From: Mycolicibacterium rufum
Lineage (GTDB): Bacteria > Actinomycetota > Actinomycetes > Mycobacteriales > Mycobacteriaceae
Assembly (NCBI RefSeq): GCF_022374875.2
Contig: NZ_CP092427.2
Span: 3,224,001-3,288,000 of the forward strand
Direction of reading: 5' to 3'
Length of the DNA stretch: 64,000 bases
Shown here piece by piece: positions 25,791 through 34,868 of this stretch. Position numbers and translations under genes: made by a program. Under the pieces are notes generated by a model that had not been told where the DNA came from, ran no database searches, and worked only from the letters and a program-made list of their open reading frames with translations. How positions within the stretch are numbered: position 1 is the stretch's first letter; every line of letters begins with the position of its first letter.

Positions 25791-27701
25791 ACCGATGATC
25801 ACCGTGCGGTCCAGGGGCAGGCCGAAGGAGGCAGCCGCGTCGGAGGTCAGGTGCGAGGTCGCGATGAACAGCCGCTTGCGCCACGGGGCCATCGTCGGCG
25901 CATCGCCCTGACACAGCTCGAGTTTCGACAGGAAATAGGTGGCGCCGTCCAGATCGAGCGGCCCCTCGGTGTCCGCGGGGTCGAGCAGGCGCAGCGCCCG
26001 GGGAACGTCGACACGTTCCATGTAGCCGAACCGGGCGATCACCCCGATGATGCCGTCGTCGGCGGCGCCGAGCTCGTCGACACTCATCCGCGCGGCATCG
26101 TCGACACGGGGCACCGTCTCGGTCGTCATCGACAGGATCACCACGTGCCGGGCCAGCACGTGGTTGTGCCGGACATTCGCCCGCATCGCCAGCGGCGCGG
26201 TCTCGTTGCCGCGGTTGAGGAACACCGCGGTGCCGGGCAGCCGCACCACCGGGGGATCGGCCGTCGACAGCGAGTCGACGAACTCGCGCATCGGGCCCTC
26301 GGCCCGCTCCCGCTCGCGGGTCACGATGGCGCGTCCCCGCTGCCACGTCGTCATCACGGTGAAGGCGGTGACCGCGATCAGCAGCGGCAGCCACGCGCCG
26401 TGCACGAGCTTGGTCAGGTTGGCCGCGAAGAACATCACGTCGATGGTCAGCAGCACGCCGCCACCCACGAGCACCAGCGGCAGCGGCGCCCCGGCGCGGG
26501 TGCGGGCCAGGTACAGGAACAGCAGTGTGGTGATGGTGATCGTGCCGGTCACCGCCATCCCGAACGCGTAGGCCAGCGCCGAGGAACTGCGGAAGGCGAA
26601 CACCAGGATGAGCACCGCGACCATCAGCATGCCGTTGATCCACGGCACGTAGACCTGACCGATCGCCCGGGCCGAGGTGTGCTCGATGCGCAGCCGCGGC
26701 AGGTAGCCCAGCTGCGCGGCCTGCGAGGCCACCGAGAACGCGCCGGTGATGACGGCCTGGGAGGCGATCACCGTCGCCGCGGTGGCCAGCAGCACCATCG
26801 GGATCCGCGCCCACTCCGGGGTCAGCAGGAAAAACGGTGCGCGCACCAGGGATTCGTCGCGCAGCACCAGCGCGCCCTGCCCGAAGTAGCTCAGCGTGCA
26901 CGCGGGCAGCACCAGCCCGAGCCAGCCGACGGTGATCGCCTTGCGGCCGAAATGGCCCATGTCGGCGTAGAGGGCCTCGGCGCCGGTGACGGCCAGCACG
27001 ATGGCGGCGAGCGCGAAGAACGCGATGTGAAAGTGCCCGGCGAGGAACTCCACGGCGTACACGGGCGACAGCGCCCGCAGGATGGCCGGGTCGCCGACGA
27101 TGCCACGGACACCGCACGCACCGATGGCGAGGAACCAGGCGATCATCACCGGCCCGAAGAACCGGCCCACGGTCGCCGTGCCGCGGCGCTGCACGGCGAA
27201 CAGCGCCACGATGATGACCGCGGTGATCGGCACCACGAAGTCGGCGAAGTGCGGGTCGACGGTCTCGATTCCCTCGACCGCCGACAGCACCGAGATCGCC
27301 GGGGTGATCATGCTGTCGCCGAAGAACAGTGCGGCGCCGAACACGCCGAGCGCGGCGAGCGTCGCCGCGGTGCGGCGACTCGCCGGCGCGGCCCACCGAC
27401 GCACCAGCGTGATTAGCGCCATGATGCCGCCCTCACCGTGGTTGTCCGCGCGCATCACCAGCGTGACGTAGGTCAGCGTCACGATCGTCATCACCGACCA
27501 GAAGATCAGCGACACCACGCCGTACACGTGCGTCGGCGACACCGGCACGGGATGCGGATCGTGCGGGTCGAAGACGGTGGCCAGCGTGTAGATCGGGCTG
27601 GTGCCGATGTCGCCGAACACCACGCCGAGGGCGCCGACCACGATGGCCGGCCGGAGCGGATGGGTGTGGCGCGCGGCGTTCTCGGAGATAGTGGACATCA
27701 T
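25773..27701 (-). CDS. kup: Kup-family potassium uptake permease
   Basis: This 642-residue protein has the KUP pattern: GALGVVFGDIGTSPIYTL at the first helix, about 12 membrane helices, FFGDSMITPAISVLSAVEG, and a cytoplasmic C-terminal domain ending RTVIIGSRLQV. It imports K+ with protons. Two adjacent ATGs (27701 and 27698) can serve as start; both overlap the start of the divergent plus-strand gene at 27700, so the promoters must lie inside each other's coding sequences or the starts lie downstream. Confidence 0.93.
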   Translation of the reverse strand: MMSTISENAARHTHPLRPAIVVGALGVVFGDIGTSPIYTLATVFDPHDPHPVPVSPTHVYGVVSLIFWSVMTIVTLTYVTLVMRADNHGEGGIMALITLVRRWAAPASRRTAATLAALGVFGAALFFGDSMITPAISVLSAVEGIETVDPHFADFVVPITAVIIVALFAVQRRGTATVGRFFGPVMIAWFLAIGACGVRGIVGDPAILRALSPVYAVEFLAGHFHIAFFALAAIVLAVTGAEALYADMGHFGRKAITVGWLGLVLPACTLSYFGQGALVLRDESLVRAPFFLLTPEWARIPMVLLATAATVIASQAVITGAFSVASQAAQLGYLPRLRIEHTSARAIGQVYVPWINGMLMVAVLILVFAFRSSSALAYAFGMAVTGTITITTLLFLYLARTRAGAPLPLVLVGGGVLLTIDVMFFAANLTKLVHGAWLPLLIAVTAFTVMTTWQRGRAIVTRERERAEGPMREFVDSLSTADPPVVRLPGTAVFLNRGNETAPLAMRANVRHNHVLARHVVILSMTTETVPRVDDAARMSVDELGAADDGIIGVIARFGYMERVDVPRALRLLDPADTEGPLDLDGATYFLSKLELCQGDAPTMAPWRKRLFIATSHLTSDAAASFGLPLDRTVIIGSRLQV

Positions 27702-28527
27702 GACTGACGGCGTGGCTGACGACGCGCGGTTCTCGGTCGACGACGCGCTGGACCGGTTGTACGCGGCGCGCCCGCAGGATTTCACCGCCGAGCGCACCCG
27801 GCTGGCCGGCGAGGCCAAGCGCAGCGGCGACGCGGCCGCCGCCAAGCAGATCGGCGGCAGCCGCAAACCGACGGCGGCGGCCTGGGTGGTGAACCTGCTC
27901 GTCCTGCGCGGCACCGCGCGCGCGTCGCTGGCCGATCTCGGCGCCCGGCTGCGCAAGGCACACGCCGCGATGGACGGTGAGGCGATCCGAACCCTGACCG
28001 GTGAGCAGCGCCGCCTCGTCGAGGAGCTCAGCCGCGCCGGTTTCCTCGCCGCGGGCATCGACGCACCGTCGGCCGCGCTGCGCGACGACGTCACCGCGAC
28101 CTTGCAGGCCGCGGTGGCGGATCCGGAAATCGCGGCGCGGCTGGGCCGGCTCACCACAGCAGAGCAGTGGTCCGGCTTCGGCGAATTCGGAACGGCCACA
28201 GCGGTTTCGGCGAAGCGACCGGTACGGCCACCGGCGCCGACCAAGGAAGCGGCCCCGGCCGGGGCGGCGCGGGACGCGGACCGGGAGAAGGCCAGGAAGA
28301 TCCGCGCGGCCCTGGCGGCGGCCGAACGCCGCAAATCCGAGGCCGACGCCGCACTGACCGAGCTGCAGTCCAACCTGGCCGCGGCGCGGCTGCGGGTCAC
28401 CGACGCGCGCCGTCGCCTCGCCGACGCCGAGCAGGCGCTCTCGGCGGCCGAGGACGCCTACGCCGCAGGCAAGCGGGAGAGCGCCGATGCGACGGCCGCG
28501 GTGAAGGCCGCCAAGACCGCGCGATAG
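27700..28527 (+). CDS. Conserved Ala-rich coiled-coil protein, unknown function
   Basis: This 275-residue protein has an N-terminal helical region (DDALDRLYAARPQDFTAERTRLAGEAK), a conserved-looking middle (SRKPTAAAWVVNLLVLRG), a basic/Pro linker near residue 170, and a long C-terminal coiled coil (residues about 190-270, rich in Ala, Arg, Glu). No signal or membrane segment. I do not recognise a domain. Its ATG overlaps the divergent kup start; a GTG at 27712 is an alternative. Confidence 0.7.
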   Translation: MTDGVADDARFSVDDALDRLYAARPQDFTAERTRLAGEAKRSGDAAAAKQIGGSRKPTAAAWVVNLLVLRGTARASLADLGARLRKAHAAMDGEAIRTLTGEQRRLVEELSRAGFLAAGIDAPSAALRDDVTATLQAAVADPEIAARLGRLTTAEQWSGFGEFGTATAVSAKRPVRPPAPTKEAAPAGAARDADREKARKIRAALAAAERRKSEADAALTELQSNLAAARLRVTDARRRLADAEQALSAAEDAYAAGKRESADATAAVKAAKTAR

Positions 28528-28602
28528 CGTTCCCCCAGCGGCATTCGAGCGTGGGCGGATAAGCGAAATGCTCAGCGCCGCGCTTACTTTCGGGAGGGCG
28601 CG

Positions 28603-29928
28603 ATGCAGTCCGAGATGCGCAGGGTGGTGACGGGCGCGTCGATCGGCAACGCGGTCGAGTGGTTCGACTTCGCGATCTACGGCTTCCTGGCGACGTTCAT
28701 CGCCGCGCACTTCTTCCCAGCGGGCGACGAGACGGCGGCGCTGCTGAGCACCTTCGCGATCTTCGCCGCCGCGTTCTTCGTGCGGCCACTGGGCGGGTTC
28801 GTCTTCGGGCCGCTCGGCGACCGGATCGGCCGGCAGAAGGTACTGGCGCTGGTGATCCTGCTGATGTCGGCGGCGACGCTGGGCATCGGCGTGCTACCCA
28901 CCTACGACACCGTCGGGGTGCTCGCTCCGGTGCTGCTTCTGGTGCTGCGGTGTCTTCAGGGCTTCTCCGCGGGCGGGGAGTACGGCGGCGGAGCGGTGTA
29001 CCTCGCCGAGTTCGCTGACGACGCCCGCCGCGGGGTCACGGTCACGTTCATGGCGTGGTCGGGAGTGCTGGGATTCCTGCTCGGCTCGATCACGGTGACG
29101 GTGCTGCAGGCCGTGCTGCCGGCCGCGGCGATGGACGCCTACGGCTGGCGCATCCCGTTCCTGATCGCCGGCCCGCTGGGCCTGGTGGGTCTGTACATCC
29201 GGCTCCGGCTGGGCGACACCCCGCAGTTCGAGCAGCTCGAGGCCGCGGCGGACACCGCGCGGTCGCCGCTGCGCGAAGCGCTCTCCACGTCGTGGCGGCA
29301 GATCCTGCAGGTGATCGGGCTGTTCGTGGTGTTCAACATCGGCTACTACGTGGTGTTCACGTTCCTGCCGACCTACTTCATCAAGACGCTCGGGTTCTCC
29401 GCGACCGACGCGTTCGTGTCGATCACGCTGGCCGCCGGGGTGGCCCTGCTGCTGATCCTCCCGCTGGCCGTGCTGTCCGACCGGATCGGGCGCCGGCCGC
29501 TGCTCCTCGCCGGCGCCGCGCTGTTCGCGGTGTCGGCCTACCCGCTCTTCCTGCTGCTGAACTCCGGATCCCGCAGCGCGGCCATCGCGGCGCACTGCGT
29601 GCTGGCGGCGATCGAATCGGTGTACGTCAGCGCCGCGGTGTCGGCCGGGGTGGAGCTGTTCGCCACCCGGATTCGCTTCAGCGGGTTCTCCGTCGGTTAC
29701 AACGTCTGCGTCGCGCTGTTCGGCGGCACCACGCCCTACGTCGTCACCTGGCTGACCGCCCGTACCGGTGACGCCGTGGCGCCGTCCTACTATCTGGTCG
29801 CTGCGGCGGTGGTGTCCCTCGGCGTCGCGCTGACGCTGCGTGAGACGGCCGGACGCGCACCGGCGCAGGTACAGCAACCTCGGGCTACTCTGGGCACAGG
29901 CATCGGAGAAGGGGAGACGCGCACATGA
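28603..29928 (+). CDS. MFS transporter, metabolite:H+ symporter (MHS) family
   Basis: This 441-residue permease has about 12 helices. The MHS hallmarks are [16 protein letters not shown] at helix 1, [18 protein letters not shown] in the loop 2-3 motif, and [15 protein letters not shown]. Relatives carry proline/betaine, ketoglutarate, citrate or shikimate. The ATG has GGGAGG 6 bp upstream. Its stop overlaps the start of the next small gene. Confidence 0.92.
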   Translation: MQSEMRRVVTGASIGNAVEWFDFAIYGFLATFIAAHFFPAGDETAALLSTFAIFAAAFFVRPLGGFVFGPLGDRIGRQKVLALVILLMSAATLGIGVLPTYDTVGVLAPVLLLVLRCLQGFSAGGEYGGGAVYLAEFADDARRGVTVTFMAWSGVLGFLLGSITVTVLQAVLPAAAMDAYGWRIPFLIAGPLGLVGLYIRLRLGDTPQFEQLEAAADTARSPLREALSTSWRQILQVIGLFVVFNIGYYVVFTFLPTYFIKTLGFSATDAFVSITLAAGVALLLILPLAVLSDRIGRRPLLLAGAALFAVSAYPLFLLLNSGSRSAAIAAHCVLAAIESVYVSAAVSAGVELFATRIRFSGFSVGYNVCVALFGGTTPYVVTWLTARTGDAVAPSYYLVAAAVVSLGVALTLRETAGRAPAQVQQPRATLGTGIGEGETRT

Positions 29929-30218
29929 AGCTTCAGGTGTTGCCCTACGTCACCGTCGAGGTCGACGAGCGCCTCCGGCGCAGACTGCGCATCGCGGGGG
30001 AGCGGCTGCGGGTGACCATGCGGGCGTATCTGCTCAGCGCCGCCGACGACGTCGACACCGCGGTCGACACGGCCGGCGACCGGGTGCGCGGACTGTGCGA
30101 CCGCGCGGTCAACCGGTTCGACTCCGTCGCGGCCACCGTCACCGACAAGATCGGTCCCGAACCGCAGGCCCGGCCGCGGCCCACACTGCGGGTCGTGCGC
30201 GACCGCGAAGCCAGCTAG
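29925..30218 (+). CDS. Small protein of unknown function
   Basis: This 97-residue protein begins with a strand-like [20 protein letters not shown], followed by a helical region, and ends in a basic, Pro-rich tail. It lacks a signal or membrane helix. Its ATG overlaps the MFS stop (ATGA), so it is translationally coupled and may be an accessory of that transporter. I do not recognise a family. Confidence 0.65.
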   Translation: MKLQVLPYVTVEVDERLRRRLRIAGERLRVTMRAYLLSAADDVDTAVDTAGDRVRGLCDRAVNRFDSVAATVTDKIGPEPQARPRPTLRVVRDREAS

Positions 30219-30249
30219 GCCCGCACCCGGCCCGTGCGGCCGCCGACGA
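30207..30249. repeat. 43-bp direct repeat, copy 1
   Basis: Starts GAAGCCAGCTAGGCC and matches 30309-30351 at 40 of 43 positions. It spans the stop codon of the small 97-residue gene. Confidence 0.85.
30221..30239 (+). terminator. Hairpin after the MFS/small-protein operon
   Basis: CCGCAC, a seven-base loop CCGGCCC and GTGCGG form a 6-bp GC-only stem just past the stop at 30218. The second repeat copy has one mismatch in the stem. Confidence 0.45.
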
Positions 30250-30303
30250 GATCCACGTTCTGCGGTGCGTTACTCGCACTTTCTCTGCATTGCGTGGATC
30301 TCG
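30247..30303. repeat. Nested inverted repeat between the two direct-repeat copies
   Basis: CGAGATCCACG (30247-30257) and its exact complement CGTGGATCTCG (30293-30303) flank 35 bp that contain a second hairpin, GTGCG-TTACT-CGCAC (30265-30279). It has the form of a cruciform or bidirectional terminator and is framed by the 43-bp direct repeats. Confidence 0.7.
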
Positions 30304-30308
30304 ACCCC

Positions 30309-30351
30309 GAAGCCGGCTAGGCCCGCACCCGGCCCGCGCGGCCACCGACGA
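30309..30351. repeat. 43-bp direct repeat, copy 2
   Basis: Starts GAAGCCGGCTAGGCC, offset 102 bp from copy 1 with three substitutions. It contains the last codons and the stop of the minus-strand membrane protein gene, so copy 1 looks like a duplicated 3' end of that gene. Confidence 0.85.
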
Positions 30352-30655
30352 AGAACGAGCCGGCGAGCACCACCAGGCCGACGATGGCGACCGGGATCGA
30401 CCAGGACCGCCGCGACGACAGCGCAGCATTGCACTCGGCGACGAAATCCTTGTGCGGGATGATCTCGTTCAACACGGGCAGGTTGGCCAGATTCTGGCTG
30501 TCGACGTCGCGGGCCTGGGACAGATCCGCGGCGACGGCGTTGCCGCAGCCGATGTCGCCCTGCGGTCCGGGCACCGACACCGGCATCAACAGTCCGATGA
30601 CCCCGACCAGCAACACCACCGCACCGGCGATCATGAGCAACCTACGCAGATTCAT
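30317..30655 (-). CDS. Small two-helix membrane protein, unknown function
   Basis: This 112-residue protein has an N-terminal membrane helix (residues about 6-26), an external loop with two cysteines (DIGCGNAVAAD and VAECNAAL) that could pair, and a C-terminal helix (SIPVAIVGLVVLAGSFFVGG) followed by basic residues. The ATG is at 30655. It converges on the 97-residue gene across the repeat element. No known family recognised. Confidence 0.65.
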   Translation of the reverse strand: MNLRRLLMIAGAVVLLVGVIGLLMPVSVPGPQGDIGCGNAVAADLSQARDVDSQNLANLPVLNEIIPHKDFVAECNAALSSRRSWSIPVAIVGLVVLAGSFFVGGRAGRVRA

Positions 30656-30757
30656 GGCCCGTTCTATGCCCAGTTCTGCGCTGCCGAAACAAGATCGATC
30701 ATTTGCCGGCGCAGTGCCGGGTGGGCAGCGGCCCCGCCGATGTGCTGTCCTTGTCGG

Positions 30758-31684
30758 GTGATCGGCCATGGTGTCACCGTCCTGCTGTCGTTGTTGGCGG
30801 CGGTGTTCCTGGCCATCGGCATCGTGGTGCGCCAGCGCGCGACGCTGGACGTGCCGGCCGAGCACGGCGTCAGCAGCGTGATGTTCCTGACCCTGCTCCG
30901 CAGGCCGCTGTGGTGGGGCGGCACCGCCGCGGCCATCGCGGGCTACGTGTTCCAGGCGCTCGCCCTGGCCAACGGCTCCCTGCTGCTCGTGCAGCCGATC
31001 CTGGTTTCTGCCCTGCTGTTCGCACTGCCGCTGTCGGCCCGGCTGGCGCACCGCCGGGTCACCCGGGCCGAATGGGCGTGGGCGCTGCTGCTCACGGCCG
31101 CGCTCGCCGTGTTCGTGGTGCTGGCCAAACCCAGCCCCGGCGACTACGAGGCGACGCTGAGCACGTCAGCCGTCGTCGCGGTGGTGTGCACCGTGGCGGT
31201 GCTGGCCTGCGTGGCGGTCGCGATGCGCAGTGTCGGCTGGCGCCGGGCGGTGCTGCTGGCCGTCGCGGTCGGCGTGCTGTTCGGCGTCGTCGCGGTGCTC
31301 ACCAAACTGGTCATGCACGTGCTCACCCACGAGGGGCCGATGGCGGTGCTGCTCACCCCGGTGCCGTACCTGCTGGCGCTGCTCGGCGTCGTCGCGGTGC
31401 TGTTGCAGCAGTCGGCGTTCCACGCCGGCTCCCTGCAGACCTCGGTGCCGACGATGCTGACCCTCGAACCGGTGATTGCGGTGCTCCTCGGCGCGATCGT
31501 GCTCGGTGAGCACCTCGACGTCGGCCGCTGGGATGCCGTCGCGCTGGCCGTGTCGACGCTCGCGATGGCCGCGGGCACCATCGCACTGGGCCGCGACGAG
31601 GGCGCCTACGAGGAACAGCTCAGCGCCCCGCCGCCGGCCGGCCCGTCGGGGCCGGTCGATCACGCCGCGTCGGGCAGCGAGTAG
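30758..31684 (+). CDS. DMT-superfamily (EamA/NIPA-like) membrane transporter
   Basis: This protein of about 308 residues has nine to ten hydrophobic helices with the DMT internal duplication (ALANGSLLLVQPILVSALLFALPLSA in the first half; SVPTMLTLEPVIAVLLGAIVLGEHL in the second). Such proteins export metabolites or carry divalent cations. The GTG at 30758 is a choice; an in-frame ATG at 30740 (MCCPCR) is also possible and neither has a clear ribosome site. The 3' end overlaps the convergent sigma factor by 25 nt. Confidence 0.82.
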   Translation: MIGHGVTVLLSLLAAVFLAIGIVVRQRATLDVPAEHGVSSVMFLTLLRRPLWWGGTAAAIAGYVFQALALANGSLLLVQPILVSALLFALPLSARLAHRRVTRAEWAWALLLTAALAVFVVLAKPSPGDYEATLSTSAVVAVVCTVAVLACVAVAMRSVGWRRAVLLAVAVGVLFGVVAVLTKLVMHVLTHEGPMAVLLTPVPYLLALLGVVAVLLQQSAFHAGSLQTSVPTMLTLEPVIAVLLGAIVLGEHLDVGRWDAVALAVSTLAMAAGTIALGRDEGAYEEQLSAPPPAGPSGPVDHAASGSE

Positions 31685-32235
31685 CCGACCGCGCGGGCGG
31701 TGTCGCGCAGCGCCCGGCGCAGCTGGGTGCGGCCCCGGTGCAGCCGCGACATCACGGTGCCCAGCGGGACATCCAGGCGCGCGGCGATCTCCTTGAACGT
31801 CAGGCCCTCGACATCGGCGTAGTACACCGCGGTGCGGTACACCTCGGGCAGCGCGCGCATCGCCGCCGCGATCACCGGGTCGCCGAGGCGGACGAGCACG
31901 TCGTCCTCGGGCGACCGCGCCGACGTCGCGCGCTGGTGATGAGACAGCATCTGCGTGTCCGAGATCGCGTCGGTGAACTGCAGAGCCGGCCGGCGTTGGC
32001 CTTTGCGGTACTCGCCGATGTGGGTGTTGAGCATGATCCGGTACAGCCAGCCGGCCAGGTTGGTGCCCTCGGTGAAGTTCGCGAACGCGGCGAACGCCTT
32101 GGCCGCGGTCTCCTGCAGCAGATCGTCGGCGAGGTCGGGGTCGCGGGTCAGCCGCACCGCGTGCCCGCGCAGCCCGGTCAGCAGCGGAACGGCATCGCGG
32201 GTGAAGCGGACGGCGAGCTGGTCGGTGGTGGTCAT
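31660..32235 (-). CDS. ECF RNA polymerase sigma factor, SigH-like
   Basis: This 191-residue protein has region 2 (LTRDPDLADDLLQETAAKAFAAF ... LAGWLYRIMLNTHIGEYRKGQR) and region 4 (ALPEVYRTAVYYADVEGLTFKEIAARL and GTVMSRLHRGRTQLRRAL). AVYYADVEG and GTVMSRLHRGR are almost as in mycobacterial SigH, the redox/heat stress sigma factor. No anti-sigma gene (HXXXCXXC protein) is adjacent, so this is more likely a SigH paralogue than SigH itself. The ATG follows GAGGAG closely. It ends inside the convergent transporter gene. Confidence 0.9.
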   Translation of the reverse strand: MTTTDQLAVRFTRDAVPLLTGLRGHAVRLTRDPDLADDLLQETAAKAFAAFANFTEGTNLAGWLYRIMLNTHIGEYRKGQRRPALQFTDAISDTQMLSHHQRATSARSPEDDVLVRLGDPVIAAAMRALPEVYRTAVYYADVEGLTFKEIAARLDVPLGTVMSRLHRGRTQLRRALRDTARAVGYSLPDAA

Positions 32236-32349
32236 CGGGACTCCTCAGCGCGGTGCGGATGATGCGTTCGACCTTTCCGCGCGGCGCCCCGGCCGTCTGC
32301 CCGGCTGACCCCCATTCGTCTTCCGGACAACCGCCCTGCCGACTACCGG

Positions 32350-32769
32350 TTAGCCCCCACCCCAGGACGCCCAGCGGGTGATCCGGACGCTGACGACCGG
32401 CCCGTTCAGCGCAACCCGTTCGTACTGCGGGTACTTCGCCCGCAACTGTGCGTAGCCGAAGGCGACCTCGTCGCCGGAGCGGTGGATGGCCGCGGCGCCG
32501 TCGGCCCGCACCCACCACAGCCGCTCCCAGTCGTCGTCGTAGTGGTCGACCAGCAGGCTGACCGCCGGGTTGTGCTCGATGTTGGTCAACCGGCGCAGGT
32601 GCTGGGTGGATTTGGGCTTCGCGTCGACGGCGGTGTACACCAGATCGTCGCGGCCGGCGGCCATCGCGAACACGACCGGCACCACGTGCGGTTCCCCCTC
32701 GGGGCGCACCGTGGCCAGAGCCGCCACCGGCGCACCCGCGAAGGCCGTGACCGTCTCCTCAGGTGTCAC
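32350..32769 (-). CDS. PPOX-class F420-dependent protein (Rv0121c-like)
   Basis: This 139-residue split-barrel protein has [69 protein letters not shown] and [17 protein letters not shown], close to Rv0121c. These enzymes bind F420 or FMN and reduce unknown substrates. The GTG at 32769 (VTPEET) is chosen because upstream in-frame sequence to 32847 is atypical and lies in the divergent promoter region of the ABC lipoprotein gene. Confidence 0.85.
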   Translation of the reverse strand: MTPEETVTAFAGAPVAALATVRPEGEPHVVPVVFAMAAGRDDLVYTAVDAKPKSTQHLRRLTNIEHNPAVSLLVDHYDDDWERLWWVRADGAAAIHRSGDEVAFGYAQLRAKYPQYERVALNGPVVSVRITRWASWGGG

Positions 32770-32881
32770 CCGCTCAAGCCTAGGCGCGGGCACCGCTGCC
32801 GGGATATGGTTCACCGCGATGACACGGCCAGGCAACCGCTGCGCCACCGCGCCGACTCCTGCTCACCGGAAGGTCTCATCC

Positions 32882-34024
32882 ATGTCCACTTCCGCTTCAC
32901 TGTTCACCCGGGTCCTCGCGTGTGCCGCGTCCGCGCTCGTCGTCGCCGGCGTCGCGGCGTGCGCGCCGCCGGAGAACAAGGACTCCGGCGGGCAGACGCA
33001 ATCCGGCGGCAAGGCCTCTGAGGCCACCTCGGCGCAGGATTTCGGCGGCATGGACGCTCTAATCGAGGCGGCCAAGGGTGAGGGCACGCTCAATGTCATT
33101 GCGCTGCCGCCGGATTGGGCGAACTACGGCGCGATCATCAAGGCCTTCTCCGACAAGTACGGCATCAAGGTCACCTCGGCCCAGCCCGACGCGTCCAGCC
33201 AGGACGAAATCAACGCCGCCAACCAGCAGAAGGGCCGCAGCAGCGCGCCTGACGTGTTCGACCTCGGACAGTCGGTGGCGCTCGCCAACACCGCGATGTT
33301 CGCGCCGTACAAGGTCGCGACGTTCGACGACATCCCGGCGGCCTTCAAGGATCCCAATGGCACGTGGGTCAACGACTACGGCGGCTACATGTCGATCGGC
33401 TTCGACTCGGCCAAGGTGCCGCCGGTGACGAACGTCAACGACCTGCTCAAGCCCGAGTACCGGGGCAAGGTCGCTCTCAACGGCGACCCCACGCAGGCCG
33501 GCGCCGCGTTCTCCGGGGTGCTGATGGTGGCGCTGTCCCAGGGTGGTTCGGCCGACGACATCGCCCCCGGCGTGGAGTTCTTCCGGAAACTCAAGCAGGC
33601 GGGCAACTTCCTGCCCGTCGATCCGACCCCGGCGACGATCGAGTCCGGGCAGACGCCCGTGGTGATCGACTGGAACTACACCAATTCGTCTGAGACGAAG
33701 AAGCTTCCGTCCTGGACGGTGTTCGTCCCGCCGAACAACGCGGTGGCCGGCTACTACTACCAGGCCATCAACAAGGACGCCCCGCATCCCGCGGCAGCCC
33801 GCCTCTGGCAGGAATTCCTGTACAGCGACGAGGGCCAGAACCTGTTCGCCCAGGGCGGGGTCCGACCGGTGCGCGCAGATTCCATGGCCGCCAAGGGCAC
33901 CCTCGACAAGGCGGTGGCTGCGGCGCTGCCGGTGGTCGACGGGCCGGTGACGGTGCCGACCCCGCAGCAGACCGAGGCGGCCTCGAAGTACCTGTCGGAG
34001 AACTGGGCCGCCGCGGTTGGCTGA
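32882..34024 (+). CDS. ABC transporter substrate-binding lipoprotein (PotD/AfuA type)
   Basis: This 380-residue protein has a lipoprotein signal with lipobox VAAC near residue 27, a Gly/Ser-rich linker, and a cluster D-type binding-protein body (LNVIALPPDWANYGAIIKAFSDKYGIKVTSAQPDASSQDEI, VNDYGGYMSIGFDSAKV, LLKPEYRGKVAL, ARLWQEFLYSDEGQNLFAQGG). Relatives bind polyamines, thiamine, ferric iron or phosphonates. The ATG follows CGGAAGG by 8 bp. It leads a four-gene importer operon. Confidence 0.88.
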   Translation: MSTSASLFTRVLACAASALVVAGVAACAPPENKDSGGQTQSGGKASEATSAQDFGGMDALIEAAKGEGTLNVIALPPDWANYGAIIKAFSDKYGIKVTSAQPDASSQDEINAANQQKGRSSAPDVFDLGQSVALANTAMFAPYKVATFDDIPAAFKDPNGTWVNDYGGYMSIGFDSAKVPPVTNVNDLLKPEYRGKVALNGDPTQAGAAFSGVLMVALSQGGSADDIAPGVEFFRKLKQAGNFLPVDPTPATIESGQTPVVIDWNYTNSSETKKLPSWTVFVPPNNAVAGYYYQAINKDAPHPAAARLWQEFLYSDEGQNLFAQGGVRPVRADSMAAKGTLDKAVAAALPVVDGPVTVPTPQQTEAASKYLSENWAAAVG

Positions 34025-34025
34025 C

Positions 34026-34868
34026 ATGCGCCGCGTGCGTGACGGCCTCCCGCTGGTGCCGTTCCTGACCGTCGTCGTCATCTTCCTGATCATCCCGACG
34101 GTCACCGTCGTGGTGAGCGCGGTATGGGTCGACGGGGCGTTCTCGCTGGACCGCGTCGCCGCGCTGTTCACCGGCACGGCGCTGTCGGCGCTGTGGAACA
34201 GCGTGCTGCTCTCCGGGGCCACCGCGATCCTCGGGGCGCTGCTCGGCGCGGTGATGGCGTGGCTGATCGTCAGCAGCCCGCCGACGTCGATGGTGCGCCG
34301 CGCGGTGCTCTCGCTGTGCAGCGTGCTGGCCCAGTTCGGCGGTGTGGCACTGGCGTTCGCGTTCCTCGCGACGGTCGGGCTGAACGGGGTGCTGACGCTG
34401 TGGGTGCAGCAGGCGACCGGCTGGAACCTCGCGGGCTCGGGCTGGCTGTACGGCCTGGGTGGGCTGATCCTGGTGTACACGTACTTCCAGATCCCGCTGA
34501 TGGTGATCGTCTTCGTTCCCGCGCTGGAGGGTCTGCGCGAGCAGTGGCGCGAGGCGGCCGTCAGCCTGGGCGCCTCGACGTGGGACTACTGGCGCGAGGT
34601 GGCGATCCCGCTGCTGACGCCGGCGTTCCTCGGCTCGGCGTTGCTGTTGTTCGCCAACGCTTTTGCCGCGTACGCGACCGCGGCCGCACTGGTCAGCCAG
34701 GGCAGCCCGATCCTGCCGCTGCTGATCCGGGCCTCACTGGTCAGCGAGGTGGTGCTGGGTCAGGCCGGATTCGCCTACGCGCTGGCGCTGGAGATGATCG
34801 TCGTCGTGGCCGTCGTCATGGCGGCCTACAACCTGCTGGTGCGACGCAGCTCCCGGTGGCTGTCATGA
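34026..34868 (+). CDS. ABC transporter permease (PotB type)
   Basis: The 280-residue permease has about six helices and the EAA loop EGLREQWREAAVSLGASTWDYWREVAIPLL. The ATG at 34026 is 1 bp after the binding-protein stop. It pairs with the next permease. Confidence 0.9.
   Translation: MRRVRDGLPLVPFLTVVVIFLIIPTVTVVVSAVWVDGAFSLDRVAALFTGTALSALWNSVLLSGATAILGALLGAVMAWLIVSSPPTSMVRRAVLSLCSVLAQFGGVALAFAFLATVGLNGVLTLWVQQATGWNLAGSGWLYGLGGLILVYTYFQIPLMVIVFVPALEGLREQWREAAVSLGASTWDYWREVAIPLLTPAFLGSALLLFANAFAAYATAAALVSQGSPILPLLIRASLVSEVVLGQAGFAYALALEMIVVVAVVMAAYNLLVRRSSRWLS

Noticed and set aside
30207..30351. Direct repeats as a phage or integrative-element attachment site pair
   Set aside because: Only 59 bp separate the copies and no integrase or tRNA is nearby; the content is a hairpin, not a mobile gene.
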